A stretch of 24,047 bases of DNA. Source: JBKHHU01 sp046539045 (GTDB lineage: Bacteria > Planctomycetota > Phycisphaerae > SM23-33). The notes under the pieces were generated by a model that did not search any database, was not told where the DNA came from, and saw only the letters and a list, made by a program, of their open reading frames with translations. The stretch is taken from the NCBI GenBank assembly GCA_046539045.1, contig JBKHHU010000029.1:1-24047 (forward strand). The letters are read 5' to 3'. A program made the translations under genes and the position numbers. Positions 16,785 to 22,953 of this stretch are shown in pieces; within the stretch, counting starts at the first letter, position 1, and each line of letters opens with the position of its first letter.

Positions 16785-16871
16785 TTATTGGCGGGAGCCC
16801 CGCCAGCGCAGCCGGCACCACCGCCAGGAACCGGCAGTTGCGAGCGAACGTGCTGTCTGCAAAATCACCAT
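16785..16871 (-). CDS. Candidate trp leader peptide upstream of trpE
   Basis: A 28-codon open frame from the ATG at 16871 to the TAA at 16785-16787, inside the predicted trpE leader RNA. It begins MVILQTARSL and its second half reads WRWCRLRW, giving Trp codons at positions 16, 18 and 23. The codons lie at 16824-16826, 16818-16820 and 16803-16805. Three Trp codons within eight positions is unusual, since tryptophan is normally the rarest residue. The position between a near-consensus promoter and trpE is where ribosome-mediated attenuation leaders occur. The SD is weak (only GGAT close to the ATG) and no U-run terminator follows, so the call is tentative. Confidence 0.5.
   Translation of the reverse strand: MVILQTARSLATAGSWRWCRLRWRGSRQ
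16789..16805 (-). promoter_or_regulatory. Hairpin with competing 5' arms in the trpE leader
   Basis: On the minus strand, TGGCGGG (16805-16799) pairs perfectly with CCCGCCA (16795-16789) across a three-base loop. Further upstream, TGGCGG (16826-16821) can pair with the same 3' arm, so two mutually exclusive folds exist. The two 5' arms contain the first and last Trp codons of the leader peptide, which a stalled ribosome would cover. No U-run follows, so it would not be a classical intrinsic terminator. Confidence 0.45.
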
Positions 16872-16936
16872 GTATCCAAATCCCGTGAGGGAAGTCCGTG
16901 CAGCAGATAACGGCCGGGAGATCGGCCGACATACAA

Positions 16937-16964
16937 ATCATACCCAAGATCGGTTCAGTGTCAA
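16937..16964 (-). promoter_or_regulatory. Near-consensus sigma70 promoter for trpE
   Basis: Minus-strand TTGACA (16964-16959), a 16-base spacer, and TATGAT (16942-16937). The -35 is perfect and the -10 differs by one base from TATAAT. Transcription would begin near 16930, giving a leader of about 240 bases before the trpE ATG, long enough to hold an attenuator. Confidence 0.7.
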
Positions 16965-17005
16965 CGGAAGGTATCGACAAAGTCGGCAGCGACGGGAAAG
17001 CGGCC

Positions 17006-17026
17006 GGCGGATGCGGGAGATCCGCC
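17006..17026 (-). terminator. Terminator-like hairpin downstream of the glucokinase gene
   Basis: Perfect 7-bp stem, GGCGGAT (17026-17020) and ATCCGCC (17012-17006) on the minus strand, with a seven-base loop. It lies about 60 bases past the ROK-kinase stop and before the trpE promoter. Only a short TTT follows several bases later, so termination strength is doubtful. Confidence 0.35.
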
Positions 17027-17087
17027 AACCGGCTGAAATACCCGGGAATGTGGACGGTATTCTGAACCGCAGACTGCGCTTGGCGGG

Positions 17088-18053
17088 TTACGCAAAGGCC
17101 TGTCGAGCCACACCTGCGGCCCCGACGGCGCCCGCATCATTGCCGAGAGTGCCGATCACGATTCGCGTCCGCTCTTCGGTCAGTTTCCATCGCTGCTGCT
17201 GGAAATGTTCCTTCAGCGGGTTCAGCAAGCCATCGCCGGCCTTGGTCATCCCACCGGCAAGAACGATGATCTCCGGGTCAAAGATGCGGCAGATATTCAC
17301 GCAGCCGATGGCCAGGTGGTATGCCCCCCGACTCCATACCTCGGCGGCCAGTCTATCACCGGCCTTGGCAGCATCGAGAATGTCTTTGGCGGTGAGGATC
17401 TTTTGAGCGTCGAGTACGGCTTGCAGGCGGGTGGGCGTATCGCTTTCGCGGACGCGACGGGCGGCGATCCGGCCCAGGAATGTGGCTGAGCAGTACCGCT
17501 CGAGGCACCCTTTCTGGCCGCATCCGCATTCGAGCCCGCCCGGATCAATGATCATGTGCCCAAGTTCCGCGCCGATCTCGTGCGAACCGTGGAGGATCTT
17601 GCCGTCGATGACGATACCGCCACCTACGCCCGTACCAAGCGTCAGCAGCACCATGTCGCGCGTGCCGGCTCCCGCGCCGCAGAGGAACTCGCCGAAGGCC
17701 GCGGCATTGGCGTCGTTCTCGAGTACTGCCGGCAGCCCGGTCCGGCGGGCGACTTCATCCCGCAGCGGAACGTTCTCCATGCCGGCAATGTTGGGCATGG
17801 CGTGGATGACACCTTCGGAGATGCTCAGCGGGCCTGGGGCGCCGATGCCTACACCCGCGATGTCCTCGACAGGCAGACCGTGGTGGTCCATCAACCGCTT
17901 GACGCCTGTGACGATCTGGTCGATGACGCCCTCGGCCCCCTGATCCAGCGGAGTCGGCAACTGAAACGTATTGCTGGGCTTGCCTTGCGCGTCGAGATAC
18001 CCGAACTTGATGAACGTGCCTCCGAGATCGGCACCGATACTCAGCTTCGCCAT
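17088..18053 (-). CDS. glk: ROK-family glucokinase/sugar kinase
   Basis: ROK-family kinase, most likely phosphorylating glucose with ATP in the cytoplasm. Motifs from the chosen start: GADLGGTF with Asp9 in the first phosphate loop, GVGIGAPGPL, catalytic Asp114 in LENDANAAAFGE, LGTGVGGGIVIDG (139-151), and the ROK zinc site formed by His166 in ELGHM and Cys176, Cys178 and Cys183 in CGCGQKGC. No DNA-binding helix-turn-helix is present, so it is a kinase rather than a ROK repressor. The ATG at 18053 is preferred because GAGG sits eight bases before it; an in-frame ATG at 18077 would add eight residues without support. Length is 321 residues. It has its own near-consensus promoter at 18091-18119. 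Substrates such as N-acetylglucosamine or fructose are possible alternatives to glucose. Confidence 0.9.
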   Translation of the reverse strand: MAKLSIGADLGGTFIKFGYLDAQGKPSNTFQLPTPLDQGAEGVIDQIVTGVKRLMDHHGLPVEDIAGVGIGAPGPLSISEGVIHAMPNIAGMENVPLRDEVARRTGLPAVLENDANAAAFGEFLCGAGAGTRDMVLLTLGTGVGGGIVIDGKILHGSHEIGAELGHMIIDPGGLECGCGQKGCLERYCSATFLGRIAARRVRESDTPTRLQAVLDAQKILTAKDILDAAKAGDRLAAEVWSRGAYHLAIGCVNICRIFDPEIIVLAGGMTKAGDGLLNPLKEHFQQQRWKLTEERTRIVIGTLGNDAGAVGAAGVARQAFA

Positions 18054-18090
18054 GGAATCATCCTCTTGCTCGAACATAGACGAATGCGGG

Positions 18091-18119
18091 ATTGTGCCTG
18101 ATGCTCAGAGTGATGTCAA
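18091..18119 (-). promoter_or_regulatory. Near-consensus sigma70 promoter for glk
   Basis: Minus-strand TTGACA (18119-18114), a 17-base spacer, and CACAAT (18096-18091), about 40 bases ahead of the glucokinase ATG. Confidence 0.65.
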
Positions 18120-18189
18120 TGGCCATACCGGCAGCTTTGTGCGGCAGGAAAGCAGCCCGGCCGGTCGGGCGGTTCGGCATACGCCGGAG

Positions 18190-18214
18190 ATGACCTGACT
18201 GCAGTTGAGGTCAT
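18190..18214. repeat. Dyad-symmetric element between the HEAT gene and glk
   Basis: Seven-base inverted repeats ATGACCT (18190-18196) and AGGTCAT (18208-18214) flank 11 bases that contain a second palindrome, ACTGCAGT. There is no T-run on either strand. It lies about 70 bases upstream of the glk -35 and about 40 bases past the HEAT-gene stop, so it may be an operator or a transcript-end hairpin. Confidence 0.35.
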
Positions 18215-18251
18215 ATGCAGAGTGCGTCGAAGCGGCTGGAGGGTCCGCCGA

Positions 18252-20657
18252 TCAGGCCCCCACCCGGTCCGAAAGCCATTTCTCGATGGTTTCCAGCTTG
18301 ACCTTCCTCGAAGTGGAGGCGTCGAACCCGTCCAGCTTGGGAGCCACCTGGCTGAGAAGTTGGAGGATCGCTTTTTCGGTTTCGGGATCGGGTTTCTCGG
18401 CAGCGACCGCAGCACGCAGTTCCAGCAGGAGTGGATGAATCGCCCGTTGGCCCATAGTCTTGATCGCCTGGGTGGCCTGGGTGCGGGCCCCGGCGTCCGG
18501 GCCGGTCAGCTCCGTCAGCAGTTTGCTTATCCGCGCTTGATCGGCTTTGAGGACCTCCCCTTTCGCCCGGACCAGCTTCGCGGCGATCGACTCCCGTGCC
18601 GCCTTCGGCAGACGCGGTCCGAGTTTCTGGAGGGACTGGTTTCCGAGCATGGCCAGTTCAGCCCACTGCTGCTGTTTCTCCAGCTCCGCCAGTCGCTTCT
18701 GCAGGTCACTGACGGCGGCAGCGAAGATATCCTCTTCCTTCTCATCGGCTATGATCTCAATGGCGGCAGGGCTGCCTCCGGACAGCAGGGCGCGGATCCA
18801 CTCCTGCTTTACCGGGGCGGTCAGAGAGGAATCTTCCCTGTCGTACAGTTCCAGAGCCTTTGCCAGATGTCCTGCTGCCTCGGCCGGCCTGTTGCCCAGA
18901 ATCAGAGTCTGGGCCAGCGCCCGGCGTGCGGCAGCCTCCTTCAGACCGTCGGAATCGGCCAGCCGGGCCACGAGCAACTCGTGAATGCGGATCCGCTCGG
19001 CGATGGCGTTCTGCCGACCGGTTAGAGCCTTTGCGACCGTCGCCAGAGTTTCGGCGTTGGCCTGCTGGAGCTGGTCCATGATGACCGCCCAAGCCTCCTT
19101 CCGGACTGTCGCATCGGTTTCCGCCTCCGAATCCGTCCGGCGGACGAATGCCTCAAGGTACTTGCTGCCGTTGAGTTTACCGACGGCCTTGATGGCAGCC
19201 ATTCGCACGCCACGGTCCGGTTCGTCGGAGAACATGGGCACCATGGCCTCGGCTACATCGGCATCGCCAAGTTCGGTCAAACCCCGAACGGCCGCCAGCC
19301 GCACGGTTGCGGCGGAATCCTTGAGTGCCTGTTTCAGCACGGGGATCAGGCGTTTGTCGCCGACGGCCCCCATCGCCAGCAGCATTTCCTCCCGCAGTTC
19401 GTGACCGTTGGTGCTCTCCAGCGATTTCCGATAGCGGTTGACCAACTTGTCGATAGCTTTCTTGCGAGTCGCTTCCTCAAGGGTGGTGCCTTGGGCAATT
19501 CGCACCAACGCACCAGCCGAGGCACCGGCCAAGGCGGAATCCTTGGCGTCCAGCGATTCGATGATGTGCGGCAGGGCCTTGGCCGACTGCAACTGCCCGA
19601 GCGCGGAAATCAGGCTCACCTGTACCAGCGAGGTCTCTTCTTTCTGCAGGCGCTCCAGCAGCAGCTGTTCGGATTTGTCATCATGCAGCGCCGCCATCAG
19701 CAACGGAACAGCACCTCTCACGTTGGGCGAGGCGTCGTCGAGCATCGCGCGGATCTCGGCAGCCAGATCAGTCGAGATCTTCCCGTTGGTGGCGATCTTC
19801 CTGTCCAGAATCCGCACACCGACCAGGCGGACCTCGTCGAGCGGGTCTTTCAGCAGTCCCAGCAGCATCAAGTCGCGCTGGTCGGCAGATGTGGCGCTGT
19901 AGAGTTCGTCCATGGCCCGAGCCAGTCGCGACCGCAACATCGCATTCTCTTTCTCGAGTTTGGCCTTGGACCGGGCCAGGTTGTCGGCCAGATCCGCCAG
20001 CCATTCGGAACGCGGCTTGTCGGCATTGCGGGTCCACCACTGCTTCCATCTCTTGCGGTCGGTGCCGAAGTGGCGGATGTTGGTCAGCTTGGCCAGCGTC
20101 TCAGCCGCGGTATTCCGCACAACCTGCGACTTGTCATCCAGCAGACGCACCAGTGCATCAACGACGTTCTTGTCCAGCAGCCGGTGCAGCGCCTCGATGG
20201 CCACCAGGCGGATCGGCTGGTCCTCCTCGACGTCCATGGCAATCCCAATGAGAGTGGCCGCTGCCCCGTTTTCCTTGAATGTAGCCAAGGCGGCCGCGGC
20301 GGCCGGGCGCACTGAAGCCTCGCTCCCCTTCAACAGAGACACCAGCGGCTGGAGGAATGCTTCATCCCCCATCTCATTTTCAGCGATGGCCTGGGCAATG
20401 GCGATCTGCGCCCCGCGATTGTTGCTGTCTTTGAGTTGCTCCAGAAGCGCCGTCTGCGCCTGCGGGTACGTCCGCGTCAGCAGCAGCACCGCCGCTTCCT
20501 GCTTGGTTTTCTCACTCCGCCCGGATTCGGTCAACTGCCTCGTCAGCAGTTCCAGTTCCATCCGTTCGGCCCGCGAAAGCGAGTCTGCCCGGGCGACACC
20601 GGAAAGCGCCAAGAGAACTCCGCAGACTACCGCGATCGCTCTGGGTTTGGCTTTCAT
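18252..20657 (-). CDS. Exported HEAT-repeat protein
   Basis: An 801-residue protein with an N-terminal signal peptide (KAKPRAIAVVCGVLLALSGV, then ARADS), so it is probably periplasmic or membrane-associated. Most of the chain is tandem helical HEAT/PBS-lyase-type repeats of roughly 30-40 residues. Clear examples are near 165-200 (LVALEALHRLL-like helices followed by VVRNTAAETLAKL), 270-310, and 440-520 (AATVRLAAVRGLTELGDADV and RGVRMAAIKAVGKLNGSKYL). The last 300 residues are helical and charged, with EELAELEKQQQ-like coiled-coil character. No enzymatic motif is visible, so it is likely a scaffold for protein-protein contacts. The ATG at 20657 fits the signal peptide and a promoter lies about 50 bases upstream. 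It is divergent from cimA. The specific role is unknown. Confidence 0.85.
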   Translation of the reverse strand: MKAKPRAIAVVCGVLLALSGVARADSLSRAERMELELLTRQLTESGRSEKTKQEAAVLLLTRTYPQAQTALLEQLKDSNNRGAQIAIAQAIAENEMGDEAFLQPLVSLLKGSEASVRPAAAAALATFKENGAAATLIGIAMDVEEDQPIRLVAIEALHRLLDKNVVDALVRLLDDKSQVVRNTAAETLAKLTNIRHFGTDRKRWKQWWTRNADKPRSEWLADLADNLARSKAKLEKENAMLRSRLARAMDELYSATSADQRDLMLLGLLKDPLDEVRLVGVRILDRKIATNGKISTDLAAEIRAMLDDASPNVRGAVPLLMAALHDDKSEQLLLERLQKEETSLVQVSLISALGQLQSAKALPHIIESLDAKDSALAGASAGALVRIAQGTTLEEATRKKAIDKLVNRYRKSLESTNGHELREEMLLAMGAVGDKRLIPVLKQALKDSAATVRLAAVRGLTELGDADVAEAMVPMFSDEPDRGVRMAAIKAVGKLNGSKYLEAFVRRTDSEAETDATVRKEAWAVIMDQLQQANAETLATVAKALTGRQNAIAERIRIHELLVARLADSDGLKEAAARRALAQTLILGNRPAEAAGHLAKALELYDREDSSLTAPVKQEWIRALLSGGSPAAIEIIADEKEEDIFAAAVSDLQKRLAELEKQQQWAELAMLGNQSLQKLGPRLPKAARESIAAKLVRAKGEVLKADQARISKLLTELTGPDAGARTQATQAIKTMGQRAIHPLLLELRAAVAAEKPDPETEKAILQLLSQVAPKLDGFDASTSRKVKLETIEKWLSDRVGA

Positions 20658-20705
20658 CCGTTTCTTTCCCTTGGGCGCTATAGTGGTTAAGGTTCCTCTT
20701 GTTCC

Positions 20706-20734
20706 AAGCTACAGAATTACCTGTACCAAGTCAA
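20706..20734 (-). promoter_or_regulatory. Sigma70-like promoter for the HEAT-repeat gene
   Basis: Minus-strand TTGACT (20734-20729), a 17-base spacer, and TAGCTT (20711-20706), about 50 bases before the ATG at 20657. It is divergent from the cimA promoter, about 110 bases away. Confidence 0.5.
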
Positions 20735-20843
20735 ACGCAGCAGCGGCCGGAACATCCTGCACAAATATGAAATTTCGACAAAAACAGTCGTGGTTCTGCG
20801 CCTTCACTGCCGATGCCATCGGCGGGATCGAGAAGAATGTCTG

Positions 20844-20871
20844 TTGACGAGCCCTTCCCGCCCGATATAAT
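20844..20871 (+). promoter_or_regulatory. Near-consensus sigma70 promoter for the cimA leader
   Basis: TTGACG (20844-20849), a 16-base spacer, and a perfect TATAAT (20866-20871). Transcription would begin near 20878, giving a leader of about 295 bases before the cimA ATG. The nearest upstream gene points the other way, so this promoter serves cimA. Confidence 0.75.
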
Positions 20872-20940
20872 CTGTAGCGACGCCGTGTGGCTGCTCAGCC
20901 TGCGGCAACTGTCCACCGACGCGCGAATCTGCGAGGCCGC

Positions 20941-21054
20941 ATGCAAACGCCCCACTACATGTCGATCGACATCCACCGGAAACATCCGGTAGTGGACGGC
21001 GTTTGCGCCTCTATTATTATCGGCCGAATCCCCCTCGTACATTGCGTGCCATAG
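20941..21054 (+). CDS. Candidate Ile-rich leader peptide upstream of cimA
   Basis: A 37-codon frame begins at an ATG at 20941 with GAGG at 20933-20936 and ends with TAG at 21052-21054. It contains the stretch ASIIIGRIPLV, in which three consecutive isoleucine codons (ATT ATT ATC, 21013-21021) are followed three codons later by another Ile and then Leu and Val. Overall 12 of 37 codons are Ile, Val or Leu, and six are Ile. The frame sits between a strong promoter and a terminator-like hairpin, ahead of the isoleucine-pathway gene cimA. This matches the arrangement of ribosome-mediated attenuators such as the enterobacterial ilv leaders. Translation is inferred from the SD and codon content and not proven. 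Confidence 0.7.
   Translation: MQTPHYMSIDIHRKHPVVDGVCASIIIGRIPLVHCVP
20943..21006 (+). promoter_or_regulatory. Three-way-junction RNA fold in the cimA leader
   Basis: GCAAACGCC (20943-20951) pairs perfectly with GGCGTTTGC (20998-21006). Inside, CCACT (20952-20956) pairs with AGTGG (20991-20995) after a two-base bulge. The enclosed segment forms two hairpins: ATGTC/GACAT with a GATC loop (20959-20972), and ACCGG/CCGGT with a six-base loop (20975-20990). All four helices are fully complementary as written. The fold lies within the leader-peptide frame and just before its Ile run, so a translating ribosome would have to open it. Confidence 0.6.
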
Positions 21055-21086
21055 GGCAGGTTTTTTCAGCCAAACATGAAGAATTG

Positions 21087-21125
21087 ACCGGCCCGAGGCA
21101 TATCGACGCTCCGGGCCGGTTTTTT
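21087..21125 (+). terminator. Attenuator-like intrinsic terminator between leader peptide and cimA
   Basis: ACCGGCCCG (21087-21095) pairs perfectly with CGGGCCGGT (21112-21120), a 9-bp GC-rich stem with a 16-base loop, followed by six consecutive T (21120-21125). It is transcribed in the cimA direction and lies 47 bases before the cimA ATG. The only upstream same-strand transcription comes from the cimA promoter itself, so termination here would regulate cimA rather than end another gene. Confidence 0.85.
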
Positions 21126-21171
21126 GATGTTCACCAGACCGCCCCACCACATACGAACGGAAATAACGTCC

Positions 21172-22776
21172 ATGACTGACAACAGAGGAACCATCGAGGT
21201 ATATGACACGACCCTCCGCGACGGCACCCAGGCCCAGGGCGTGAGCCTGTCCATGCAGGACAAACTGCTCATCGCCGAAGCCCTGGACGAACTCGGGGTC
21301 GATTACATCGAAGGCGGCTATCCGCTGAGCAATCCCAAGGATGTCGCCTTCTTTGAGGAAGCCGCCAAACGCGGCTGGAAACACGCGAAGATCACCGCCT
21401 TCGGAATGACCCGGCGCAAGGGCATCTCCGCTGCCGAGGACAAGGGCATGCAGGCGCTGGTCGCCAGCGAAGCGCCCGCCATCACCATCGTGGGCAAGAC
21501 CTGGGACCTCCACGTCCGCGACGTGCTCCGTGTCAGCGAAGAAGAGAACCTGGAGATGATCGCCGACTCGGTGCGGTTCTGTCGCGAGTCCGGCCGCCAA
21601 GTCATCTACGACGCCGAGCACTTCTTCGACGGGTGGAAGGCCAACCGCGACTACGCGCTGAAGACGCTCAAAGCGGCCCACGAAGCGGGCGCCTCGCGAC
21701 TGGTCCTCTGCGATACCAACGGCGGGAGCCTGCCGGAAGAGGTCGGCGCGACCATCGATGAACTGCTGAGCGAGATCCCCGAGGCGAAAATCGGAATCCA
21801 CTGTCACAACGACGGCGACCTGGCCACCGCCAACTCTCTGGCTGCAATCGATCACGGCGCCATCCACGTGCAAGGGACCATCAACGGCATCGGCGAGCGG
21901 TGCGGGAACGCGGATCTCTGTGCGGTCACCGCCAATCTCGCCATCAAGAAAGACTGTTCCGTCCTCCGCGAGGGCACGCTCAAGAACCTCACGGAGATCA
22001 GCCGTTATGTGTACGAAGTGGCCAATCTCAACCTGCGCGAGCATCAACCGTTCGTCGGGGCGGCCGCCTTCGCTCACAAGGGTGGAATGCACGTCCATGC
22101 CGTCCGCCGCAACGCCGAAACCTACGAGCACATGGATCCGACCATCGTCGGCAATTCGCGGCGCATCCTCGTCAGCGAGTTGTCCGGCGTGAGCAACATC
22201 GCCGCCAAGGCACCGAGAAAATTCGACATCGCCGACAGCAAGGATGCCCAGCGGAACATCCTCGCCCGGGTCATGGAACTCGAGAACGAGGGCTACCAGT
22301 TCGAAGCCGCCGAGGCGAGTTTCGAACTGCTCATCCGCAAGGTGCTCGGCGGGCAGTGGTACAAGAAGCTCTGGGATCTGGATCATTACCGCTGCGTGAT
22401 CTACCGCCAGGACGGCGGGGAGGCAGAGACCGAGGCCATCGTCAAGCTGACAGTCGATGGCGGGGAGATCCGCCACACCGTAGCCGAGGGCGACGGTCCG
22501 GTCGACAGCCTCTACCGCTCCCTGTGCGACGCCCTCGAACCGGACTACCCCTGCGTGCGCGACCTGCACCTGGTGGACTACAAGGTCCGCGTGGTCAACA
22601 CCTCCGCGGAGACCGCAGCCAAGGTCCGCGTCGTCATCGACTGGCACGACGAGCACGGCGAGGCCTACTTCGGCTCGGTCGGCGTGGACGAGAACATCAT
22701 CGACGCCTCCTGGCAGGCCGTCGCAGACGCAGCCGAGTACAAGATCCTGACGACACTGGAGAAAGAAAACGGGTGA
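21172..22776 (+). CDS. cimA: (R)-citramalate synthase
   Basis: CimA condenses acetyl-CoA and pyruvate to citramalate, the first step of the threonine-independent isoleucine pathway. The 534-residue protein fits the long CimA-type branch of the isopropylmalate-synthase family. The HMGL-like TIM barrel starts with YDTTLRDGTQAQGVSLS, which holds the catalytic Arg-Asp pair. Then come IEGGYPLSNPKD, the family signature that differs from the IEAGFP of LeuA, and LCDTNGGSLPEEV. The metal-binding GIHCHNDGDLATANSL follows, and then QGTINGIGERCGNADL. The last 130 residues form a LeuA-type regulatory/dimerisation domain, as expected for feedback control. The ATG at 21172 is chosen over upstream in-frame codons that fall on the terminator tail. 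The SD is weak (GGAA). valS follows after about 175 bases. Confidence 0.92.
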   Translation: MTDNRGTIEVYDTTLRDGTQAQGVSLSMQDKLLIAEALDELGVDYIEGGYPLSNPKDVAFFEEAAKRGWKHAKITAFGMTRRKGISAAEDKGMQALVASEAPAITIVGKTWDLHVRDVLRVSEEENLEMIADSVRFCRESGRQVIYDAEHFFDGWKANRDYALKTLKAAHEAGASRLVLCDTNGGSLPEEVGATIDELLSEIPEAKIGIHCHNDGDLATANSLAAIDHGAIHVQGTINGIGERCGNADLCAVTANLAIKKDCSVLREGTLKNLTEISRYVYEVANLNLREHQPFVGAAAFAHKGGMHVHAVRRNAETYEHMDPTIVGNSRRILVSELSGVSNIAAKAPRKFDIADSKDAQRNILARVMELENEGYQFEAAEASFELLIRKVLGGQWYKKLWDLDHYRCVIYRQDGGEAETEAIVKLTVDGGEIRHTVAEGDGPVDSLYRSLCDALEPDYPCVRDLHLVDYKVRVVNTSAETAAKVRVVIDWHDEHGEAYFGSVGVDENIIDASWQAVADAAEYKILTTLEKENG

Positions 22777-22783
22777 CGGAAGG

Positions 22784-22839
22784 GATTTGCGATTGCGGAT
22801 TGGTGATGGCGGATAGGTGATTGGTGATTTCCGATTGAG
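22784..22839. repeat. Eight degenerate tandem heptamers, each beginning GAT
   Basis: Immediately after the cimA stop, eight consecutive 7-base units each start with GAT. The commonest form is GATTGGT, with variants such as GATTGCG and GATTTGC. The 7-base register holds without a break. It is non-coding and resembles the GATTGCG-type short tandem repeats found between genes in many GC-rich bacteria. Confidence 0.75.
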
Positions 22840-22873
22840 CCCATTGGCAAAAGAATCCTTGCGAAATGGGCTC
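22837..22873. repeat. Long hairpin in the cimA-valS gap
   Basis: GAGCCCATT (22837-22845) and AATGGGCTC (22865-22873) form a perfect 9-bp stem. The 19-base interior contains GCAA and TTGC, which can extend the stem past a small internal loop. It abuts the heptamer repeat. No T-run follows, so it is not an obvious terminator. It could stabilise the 3' end of the cimA mRNA. Confidence 0.5.
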
Positions 22874-22953
22874 TCAAAACCGACATTCTGAGACTTGTTT
22901 CTCTGGATCAAGCGTCCGGGCTATCCGGGCGACATCAAGCGACCGAGGTAATG

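Noticed and set aside
16777..17028. 83-codon minus-strand frame across the trpE leader
   Set aside because: It spans the predicted promoter and starts upstream of it, has no family resemblance, and a different frame contains the Trp-rich leader peptide.
20878..21171. Known riboswitch class in the cimA leader
   Set aside because: The three-way junction lacks conserved core sequences I would recognise for TPP, SAM, purine or cobalamin riboswitches, and the Ile-codon frame gives a better explanation.
20731..22911. 726-codon open frame on the minus strand opposite cimA
   Set aside because: It is a third-position shadow of the well-conserved cimA frame, has low-complexity composition and no family motifs, and also runs through the promoter, attenuator and heptamer repeat.
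22777..22953. T-box or Val-rich leader ahead of valS
   Set aside because: No T-box core sequence, no Val-rich short frame and no U-run terminator in the gap; only a repeat and a hairpin.
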